Assembly: GCA_003647825.1 (NCBI GenBank)
Contig: QMNP01000088.1
Span: 1 to 6,765 of the forward strand
From: Candidatus Cloacimonadota bacterium
Lineage (GTDB): Bacteria > Cloacimonadota > Cloacimonadia > Cloacimonadales > TCS61
Reading direction: 5' to 3'
DNA length: 6,765 nucleotides
The notes below the pieces were generated by a model. That model ran no database searches. It had not been told where the DNA came from and worked only from the letters and a program-made list of their open reading frames with translations. Position 1 is the stretch's first letter, and every line of letters begins with the position of its first letter. This document shows, one piece after another, positions 3,701 through 6,765 of this stretch. A program made the position numbers and the translations under genes.

Positions 3701-6562
3701 GCAGATGGAACATATCTTATAGAAGGTATGCTGGCCGGAACTTATGAAGTTAACTGCAGTGCTTTGGGATATGCAAATGCAGAGCCTGTAACTATAGAAA
3801 TTATTGCAGGTGAAACCACAGTATTAGATTTTGTTCTGGAAGAATCTACTGGAGAAATTGCCTTCTTTGACGATTTTGAAGGTGGAGCAGATAACTGGGT
3901 ATTTGAAGGTACCTGGGGACTTTCCGAGGAAGGTTCTTATTCTCCTACACACTGTATGACAGAAAGTCCAGATGCTAATTATACTGCTAATCTGAATATT
4001 GCTTCTACTCTGGCTACACCATGGGATCTCTCTGCTGCTTTAGGAGCTGAGTTGTCATTCTGGTATAAGTCTGATATCGAAACTGCCTTCGATTATATGT
4101 ATCTTGAAATTTCTACTGATGGAGCAGAATGGGTTAACTTAGCTACATACGATGAAGAAGATGGCGAATGGCAGGAAACTACTATTCCTATCGGTGGATT
4201 TGTAGGTGTTGGATACGAAACTGTATCTATCAGATTCCGCTTTGAAAGTGATGGTGGATATGAAACTGTTGGAATGTTGATCGATGATGTAAAACTTACT
4301 GTATTCAACGATGATATTTTCCCACCATTTATCGCTCATACAGGACCAGAATTCTATGAAGGTACTGCTGATGATTATGTATTTGAAGCAACAATCATAG
4401 ATATCTCCGGCGTTGCTGAAGCTAATGTGATTTATACAGTCGATGAAGGTGATCCAATTTCTCTTCCTTTCACCTCTGTAGCTGGTGACGTATATACATT
4501 CACAATTCCAGCTCAAGAAGCCGGCGCTCAGGTAGATTATGCTGTTGAAGCAATTGATGCTGCTCCAACACCTAATACTGGTTTACTTGATGGATTTGTT
4601 TATATCGCTGGAACACCGTTCATTTATGATAATGGTGTTGTAGATTTCTATACTGTATTTGCCGAAGGTACTGGTGCTGCAGAATTGATCATCAATCCTG
4701 CTGGAAATCAATTGAACCTGGCTTATGCCTTAATTAGAAACTATACAGACCAGTCAGGTCAAGATAATGATGATTTTGAATTCCATGTTTGGTCTAGTGT
4801 TGATGGTTTACCTGGAGAAGATCTGATCACTCCATTTGTAGTAACACCAGAAGCAAGCTACACTAACACGAGTGCTATGACACGTATAGACCTTCGTCCG
4901 TATGCCGATGAACTTGAAAACATCCAGGGCAACTTCTTTATTGGTTTCCTGGTGAATCAGCAAGGACCAGAAGGCCATGTTCATTGTACTATTACTCAAC
5001 CAAGTAACTTCACAAACTCATACACTTATGACGGAGCCAGTGATACATGGGCATTCTGGGATGGTACAGATCTTCACTTTAGAGCTGTTGCAGAACTTAT
5101 TCCTGTATCTACAGGTACAGTAGAAGGTATTGTAACAAGTGATGGTACAACTCCTATTGAAGGCGCATTAGTTACTGTTGGTACAGCCAGTGGTACTACC
5201 GCCGCAGATGGAACTTACTCAATCATAGCAGATCCGGGTGTACAGGATGTAACATGCGTTGCTGATGGTTATGTAGATTTTGAAGGTTCTGTTGAAGTTA
5301 TTGGAAATGAGACCGTTGTTTATGATATTGAAATGGAAATGATCTTATGGGCACCACAAAACGCAGAAGCAGCTCAAAACGGAGATCATGTAATGGTAAC
5401 CTGGGATGAACCCGCTCCTCCTACTCCAAATGAGTTCTTTGAAGGATTTGAAGGAACATTCCCGCCAGATGGCTGGTTGAAACTTAACCCAGACGGTGGA
5501 ACAGGCTGGGAACCACTTGAAGTTGGCACTACTCCACTTCCAGGCTGGACCGGCGGTGAAGCTACTGCTCCACCAGAAGGTGGTAATTGGCAAGCTTATG
5601 CTACCTGGACAACTGGTGGTGCTTCAAGCAACGATCAATGGTTAATCACACCTCAGATTACAGTTGGTGACGGTGATGTACTTGATTTCTGGATGGCTTT
5701 ATATTATGACAGTTATGCAGATTACGTTGAAGTACTAATTTCTACTACTGAGCAAAATGATGTTAATGCCTTTGATATTGTTGTAGCAGAAATTGATTTG
5801 CCACTAGGTTCTTCTACTGATTGGACACAGTACACATATACTCTTACAGATTATGTGAGTGCAGGAACTCCAATTTATATTGCTTTCAGAGAAACAGTAG
5901 CTGATAACCTGAATGATGGCAGTGCAATATCTATTGATAATGTATCTGTTGGTGCCCCAGTAGCTGCGTTAGCTCAGCGTGCATCTATTGTAAGTACAAT
6001 TACACAGCGCTCTCGTTCTACTGTAACCAAAGACTTAAGAACTAACTATGTTCCAAATACACATGTTGTTTCTTCAAGTCGTTCTCTTGCTGGTTACAAT
6101 TTATACCGTAACGGTACTCAACTGAATACAACTACTATTACTAGCTTATTCTACTTAGATCTGAATGTACCAGCTGGTGACTATACTTATAATGTAACAG
6201 CTGTTTATGAAGATCCTGATGGAGAATCAGAATTTTCTAACGATGCTGATATAACAGTTGTTGGCGCTGGTAATATATTACCATTGGTAACAGAACTTGA
6301 AGGTAACTATCCTAATCCATTTAATCCTACTACAACAATCAATTTCTCTCTGAAAACAGCAGAGAAGACATTGCTTGAAGTTTACAATATCCGTGGTGAG
6401 AAAGTACGCACTCTCGTAGATGGAGAGTTGCAGGCAGACTATCACTCAATTGTATGGAATGGTAAAGATAATAGCGGCAAGAAATCTGCCAGTGGAGTTT
6501 ATTTCTATAAGATGAAAGCTGGAAGTTATCAGCAAACTAAGAAAATGATTCTTATGAAGTAA
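725..6562 (+). CDS. Giant secreted multidomain surface protein (adhesin-like) with C-terminal FlgD/T9SS-type sorting domain
   Basis: This encodes 1945 residues. ATG 725 is supported by AAGGAG at 714-719 and by a signal peptide (residues 1-19). Domains in order: DSYGDGW domain 21-113; Reg 1 120-195; PPC-like 198-319; DSYGDGW domain 326-419; lamin-tail-like 426-600; Reg 2 606-682; FN3 first half 688-709, inserted domain about 710-870, basic linker 873-905, FN3 second half 906-963; Reg 3 964-1041; MAM/jelly-roll-like 1045-1194; Ig-like 1199-1296; unnamed beta domain 1299-1460; Reg 4 1464-1538; FN3 first half 1542-1563, cleaved-adhesin-type insert 1569-1745, basic linker 1746-1788, FN3 second half 1789-1846; sorting domain about 1856-1945. 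No protease, glycosidase or nuclease motif was seen, so adhesion or surface scaffolding is inferred. The protein is strongly acidic except for the linkers and the tail. The frame is intact and ends 64 bases before a strong terminator, so it is probably transcribed alone. Domain names come from recognition by eye. Confidence 0.95.
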   Translation: MKKGIIFLLATIFALSLFAEDFTINLYDSYGDGWNGGMLDVSVAGALVLDDITIDTGDFATFTFAVTDGDEVIITYTAGSWASENSYSILDNVLTELYVSPNPPDEVYTFIAEIASSAVGIISGTVTDGTDPIEGATITAGAFSATSVADGTYEIVDVFVGNYDVSCAAPDYTTAYLNVDVTEGNTTTADFVLEPFMGDNCESAIVIGEVVDYPFDTTTATASGFGSYISSPDLWYVYTATGEGMLKVDLCGSTFDTKLAAWGECDDTTLIASNDDACYGERALQSELDEFPIVTGEDYFIQVGGYGSAAGTGDLTIVFTPNTTTVDYQVRLYDSYGDGWDSASIDLAVNGTVVLDDITLATGYGPEAFIFSVADGDEVEITYTAGTYPGENTYDIVNEEDVVIYTSPAPPEASYSFTVGASVVPNVFFSEYIEGSSNNKAIEIYNGTEETIDLANFQINQSSNGGGWEYIHTFPEGATLAAGDVWVIAADQLDPAFYPEALCDEFLSYPSVVHYNGNDARALEYFTNGEWMIIDVIGVPDEDIYWPVAGVDPGTQNHTIVRKDAITTGNTDWLASAGTNAEDSEWIVYDENTFDYLGWHINEPAYVDGTVTLDALGDVTDTEITIGEDVVTYPGEDGYYIIDVAPGTYDVMANMPGYDPMTVSAVECIAGEVSTVDFALTVIPETLWPPVNLTAEIDASNVNVAWTAPTQWGWNGYYDGPASLTWAAPERAVLFDVTDFGFSYPMELSQLSHAFYEHSAYPWGDDTTFTFKIYDADGITVLYESDVMTALTQWDETLLTLETPLIVTDNFYVSVVPTGASGFPSSLFDSDTENLHGYVGEPGAWGEPYADFATLVYIMGEEGTELLTYSPVAKEMAKTTTTSRAPKRIDSVKIDGRIPNDNSRDLLSYNVFCDDVQLNVEPVYDVTYVHLDVPAGEHTYYATAIWNSGESDPSNTATVNLSFGNLSGLVTDGTDPIEGAIINAGEYSTVTIADGTYLIEGMLAGTYEVNCSALGYANAEPVTIEIIAGETTVLDFVLEESTGEIAFFDDFEGGADNWVFEGTWGLSEEGSYSPTHCMTESPDANYTANLNIASTLATPWDLSAALGAELSFWYKSDIETAFDYMYLEISTDGAEWVNLATYDEEDGEWQETTIPIGGFVGVGYETVSIRFRFESDGGYETVGMLIDDVKLTVFNDDIFPPFIAHTGPEFYEGTADDYVFEATIIDISGVAEANVIYTVDEGDPISLPFTSVAGDVYTFTIPAQEAGAQVDYAVEAIDAAPTPNTGLLDGFVYIAGTPFIYDNGVVDFYTVFAEGTGAAELIINPAGNQLNLAYALIRNYTDQSGQDNDDFEFHVWSSVDGLPGEDLITPFVVTPEASYTNTSAMTRIDLRPYADELENIQGNFFIGFLVNQQGPEGHVHCTITQPSNFTNSYTYDGASDTWAFWDGTDLHFRAVAELIPVSTGTVEGIVTSDGTTPIEGALVTVGTASGTTAADGTYSIIADPGVQDVTCVADGYVDFEGSVEVIGNETVVYDIEMEMILWAPQNAEAAQNGDHVMVTWDEPAPPTPNEFFEGFEGTFPPDGWLKLNPDGGTGWEPLEVGTTPLPGWTGGEATAPPEGGNWQAYATWTTGGASSNDQWLITPQITVGDGDVLDFWMALYYDSYADYVEVLISTTEQNDVNAFDIVVAEIDLPLGSSTDWTQYTYTLTDYVSAGTPIYIAFRETVADNLNDGSAISIDNVSVGAPVAALAQRASIVSTITQRSRSTVTKDLRTNYVPNTHVVSSSRSLAGYNLYRNGTQLNTTTITSLFYLDLNVPAGDYTYNVTAVYEDPDGESEFSNDADITVVGAGNILPLVTELEGNYPNPFNPTTTINFSLKTAEKTLLEVYNIRGEKVRTLVDGELQADYHSIVWNGKDNSGKKSASGVYFYKMKAGSYQQTKKMILMK
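785..1063 (+). repeat. DSYGDGW domain, copy 1 (residues 21-113)
   Basis: The hallmark is LYDSYGDGWNGG at residues 26-37, followed by VLDDITI, DGDEVIITYTAG and a closing YTF strand. It matches the module at residues 326-419 along its whole length. The motif is common in secreted proteins of Bacteroidota-like bacteria. The Asp/Gly-rich turn could bind calcium, but that is inference. The two copies differ at many synonymous codon positions, so the duplication is not recent. Confidence 0.8.
1082..1309 (+). repeat. Carboxypeptidase-regulatory-like repeat 1 (residues 120-195)
   Basis: The pattern is G-x-I-S-G-T-V-T-DG-DPIEGATI, then ADGTYEI, GNYDVSCAAPDY and a closing ADFVLEP. This is the seven-stranded beta-sandwich regulatory-like fold used as a spacer in many surface proteins. 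It is closest to repeat 3 (964-1041), with the same TDGTDPIEGA core. Confidence 0.85.
1316..1681 (+). other. PPC-like beta-sandwich domain (residues 198-319)
   Basis: It begins GDNCESA and continues with PDLWYVYTATGEG, LCGSTFDTKLAAW, LIASNDDAC and a closing YFIQVGGY...GDLTIVF. This is the pattern of the bacterial pre-peptidase C-terminal-like domain with the ND-C-A opening. Its four cysteines (201, 251, 265, 278) are at the positions usual for this form and could make two disulfides. Such domains usually accompany secreted enzymes but also occur in adhesins. Confidence 0.75.
1700..1981 (+). repeat. DSYGDGW domain, copy 2 (residues 326-419)
   Basis: LYDSYGDGWDSASIDL (from Leu332), VVLDDITLATG, ADGDEVEITYTAG and SPAPPEASYSF align with copy 1 at residues 21-113. 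The two copies are separated by Reg 1 and the PPC-like domain, so this is a dispersed rather than a tandem duplication. Confidence 0.8.
2000..2524 (+). other. Lamin-tail-like domain (residues 426-600)
   Basis: FFSEYIEGSSNNKAIEIYNG (residues 428-447) is the signature opening of bacterial lamin-tail domains, followed by ETIDLANFQI and LAAGDVWVIA. The remainder, with DVIGVPD and NHTIVRK, also matches the usual layout. This Ig-like fold often sits beside secreted nucleases or phosphatases, but no such catalytic domain is present in this protein. Confidence 0.8.
2540..2770 (+). repeat. Carboxypeptidase-regulatory-like repeat 2, divergent (residues 606-682)
   Basis: YVDGTVTLDALGD, EDGYYIIDVAPGTYDV, MPGY and a closing STVDFALTV keep the frame of the repeat, but the TDGTDPIEGA core is lost. 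The Cys found in the V-x-C strand of the other three copies is Ala here. It lies directly before the first split FN3, just as repeat 4 lies before the second. Confidence 0.7.
2786..3613 (+). other. FN3 domain 1, split by an inserted domain (residues 688-963)
   Basis: The first FN3 strands are at 688-709 (WPPVNLTAEID...VNVAWTAP). Residues about 710-870 then form a separate, aromatic-rich beta domain (YDG, DDTTFTFKIYDADG, DNFYVSVV). After a basic Ser/Thr linker (873-905), the FN3 resumes at 906 with LLSYNVFCDDVQLN, VPAGEHTYYATAIW and SDPSNTATVNL. The same organisation recurs at 1542-1846 with a different insert. Confidence 0.7.
3614..3847 (+). repeat. Carboxypeptidase-regulatory-like repeat 3 (residues 964-1041)
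   Basis: GNLSGLVTDGTDPIEGAII, ADGTYLIEGMLAGTYEVNCSALGY (positions about 988-1014) and TTVLDFVLEE closely match repeat 1. It follows split FN3 1 without a linker. Confidence 0.85.
3857..4306 (+). other. MAM / jelly-roll-like domain (residues 1045-1194)
   Basis: FFDDFEGGADNWVFEGTW opens the domain, then LSFWYKSD, YMYLEISTDGAEW, IRFRFESDGG and a closing IDDVKLTVF. This is the jelly-roll layout of MAM-like and choice-of-anchor domains found in M6-type peptidases and adhesins, where it usually mediates binding. It is distantly similar to the insert at 1569-1745. Confidence 0.65.
4319..4612 (+). other. Ig-like domain (residues 1199-1296)
   Basis: FPPFIAHTGPEFYEG, YVFEATIIDISGVAEANVIY, YTFTIPAQEAGAQVDYAVEA and a closing DGFVYIAG form an Ig/FN3-type sandwich. 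It resembles the DxxPP-I-HTP modules that follow jelly-roll domains in related surface proteins. It probably acts as a spacer. Confidence 0.55.
4619..5104 (+). other. Unnamed beta-rich domain (residues 1299-1460)
   Basis: I cannot give this a family name. It begins FIYDNG and contains DDFEFHVWSSVDGLPGEDL, IDLRPYADELENIQGNFFIGF and a closing WDGTDLHFRAVAEL. The layout (aromatic start, central DD-x-x-F-x-F-x-V, G(L)PG turn, then GNFFIGF) parallels the insert in split FN3 1 (about 710-870), so the two may be diverged members of one family. Confidence 0.5.
5114..5338 (+). repeat. Carboxypeptidase-regulatory-like repeat 4 (residues 1464-1538)
   Basis: GTVEGIVTSDGTTPIEGALV, AADGTYSIIADPGVQDVTC, ADGYVDFEG and a closing VVYDIEME show the repeat pattern. 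It leads straight into the second split FN3. Confidence 0.8.
5348..6262 (+). other. FN3 domain 2, split by a cleaved-adhesin-type insert (residues 1542-1846)
   Basis: The first FN3 strands (1542-1563, WAPQNAEAA...VMVTWDEP) are followed by an insert at 1569-1745: FFEGFEGTFPPDGW, then WLITPQI, LDFWMALYY and a closing ISIDNVSVGAP. This is the pattern of the cleaved-adhesin/choice-of-anchor J family. A basic linker (1746-1788) leads to the second FN3 half at 1789-1846: LAGYNLYRNGTQLN (from Leu1788), VPAGDYTYNVTAVY and FSNDADITV. The halves align with those of FN3 1. Confidence 0.75.
6290..6559 (+). other. C-terminal FlgD-like / type IX-type sorting domain (residues 1856-1945)
   Basis: NYPNPFNPTTTINFSL (residues 1861-1876), LLEVYNIRGEKVRTL, HSIVWNGKDNSGKKSASGVY and a closing KKMILMK match the FlgD Ig-like fold and the type A sorting domain. 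In Bacteroidota such domains direct proteins through the type IX system to the cell surface. Candidate phyla carry the same tail, and there its use in secretion is inferred. It is Lys-rich, in contrast to the acidic body. Confidence 0.9.
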
Positions 6563-6582
6563 GAGATATACACCCTCTTTAT

Positions 6583-6605
6583 TCTCCCCCTAGCTTAGGG
6601 GGAGA
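6583..6605. repeat. Perfect 10-bp hairpin, C5/G5 palindrome
   Basis: TCTCCCCCTA (6583-6592) pairs fully with TAGGGGGAGA (6596-6605) over a GCT loop. No T-tract follows, so it is not a standard terminator. It resembles the hairpin at 6705-6725 and is probably one copy of a dispersed intergenic palindromic repeat. It may also protect the 3' end of the mRNA. Confidence 0.75.
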
Positions 6606-6626
6606 TATTGGGGTTGCGAGTATTTT

Positions 6627-6654
6627 GCCCCGACTTCGGTCGGGGCTTTTTTTT
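6627..6654 (+). terminator. Rho-independent terminator of the large gene
   Basis: GCCCCGAC (6627-6634), a TTCG tetraloop and GTCGGGGC (6639-6646) form a perfect 8-bp stem, closed as C(UUCG)G, which is an exceptionally stable loop. Eight Ts follow (6647-6654). It starts 64 bases after the stop codon. No A-tract precedes the stem, so it works only for + strand transcription. Confidence 0.95.
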
Positions 6655-6672
6655 CAGCTTAATCTAAGAATT

Positions 6673-6693
6673 CCTCGATGCTCTGCATCGGGG
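6673..6693. repeat. Hairpin CGATGC-TCT-GCATCG
   Basis: A perfect 6-bp stem (6676-6681 with 6685-6690) extends to 9 bp (6673-6693) by one T-G wobble and two C-G pairs. No T-tract follows. The sequence runs on into GTGTCCGA, whose TGTCCGA recurs at 6726-6732. Confidence 0.6.
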
Positions 6694-6704
6694 TGTCCGA
6701 ACTT

Positions 6705-6745
6705 TCTCCCCTGATTTAGGGGAGATGTCCGATAGGACAGAGGGG
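6705..6745. repeat. Two-hairpin palindromic element, REP-like
   Basis: TCTCCCCT (6705-6712) pairs with AGGGGAGA (6718-6725). A second stem TGTCC (6726-6730), GATA loop, GGACA (6735-6739) follows at once, then GAGGGG (6740-6745). The AGGGG at 6741-6745 could replace the one at 6718-6722 in pairing with CCCCT. No gene is visible around it. The form is typical of dispersed intergenic palindromic repeats; copies elsewhere cannot be seen from this window. Confidence 0.65.
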
Positions 6746-6765
6746 TAAATACTGAAAATTCGATT

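Noticed and set aside
785..5338. The repeated protein modules as a tandem DNA repeat or CRISPR-like array
   Set aside because: Similarity is at the protein level with many synonymous differences, and the copies are long, coding and irregularly spaced.
1838..5593. Open reading frames of 63-125 codons on the minus strand within the large gene
   Set aside because: They lie fully antisense to a long coherent protein, show no recognisable domain, and are low-complexity mirror translations of its beta-rich repeats.
6583..6605. C5/G5 hairpin as a second terminator
   Set aside because: The stem is strong, but the sequence after it (TATTGGGG) has no T-tract.

Overview
The window holds the end of one small gene, a long gene-poor spacer, one very large gene that fills about 86% of the sequence, and a hairpin-rich 3' tail. 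All supported genes are on the + strand. The large gene encodes a signal peptide, a chain of beta-sandwich modules and a C-terminal FlgD-like/type IX-type sorting domain with the NYPNPFNP motif. Together with the AT-rich DNA and clear AAGGAG ribosome binding sites, this suggests a bacterium of the Fibrobacterota-Chlorobiota-Bacteroidota neighbourhood. My best guess is Cloacimonadota or a similar candidate phylum. That placement comes from recognising the protein style, not from any marker gene.

Layout: 1-327 is the 3' part of a rhodanese-like sulfurtransferase gene whose start lies before the window. 328-724 is a 397-base AT-rich spacer with an AT-only palindrome, a possible 30-codon ORF (587-679) and the ribosome binding site of the next gene. 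725-6562 encodes a 1945-residue secreted surface protein. 6563-6765 holds a strong intrinsic terminator plus several other perfect hairpins that look like dispersed intergenic palindromic repeats.

The large protein has no enzymatic domain that I can recognise. In order it carries: signal peptide; DSYGDGW domain; carboxypeptidase-regulatory-like (Reg) repeat 1; PPC-like domain with four cysteines; second DSYGDGW domain; lamin-tail-like domain; Reg 2; a fibronectin type III (FN3) domain split by an inserted domain; Reg 3; MAM/jelly-roll-like domain; Ig-like domain; an unnamed beta domain; Reg 4; a second split FN3 with a cleaved-adhesin-type insert; and the sorting domain. The likely role is adhesion or scaffolding at the cell surface. 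The most unusual feature is that both FN3 domains are interrupted at the same place by different domains, and both resume after a basic, Ser/Thr-rich linker.

The large gene appears to be a single-gene transcription unit, with a long spacer before it and a terminator after it. Nothing in the sequence links it functionally to the rhodanese gene.
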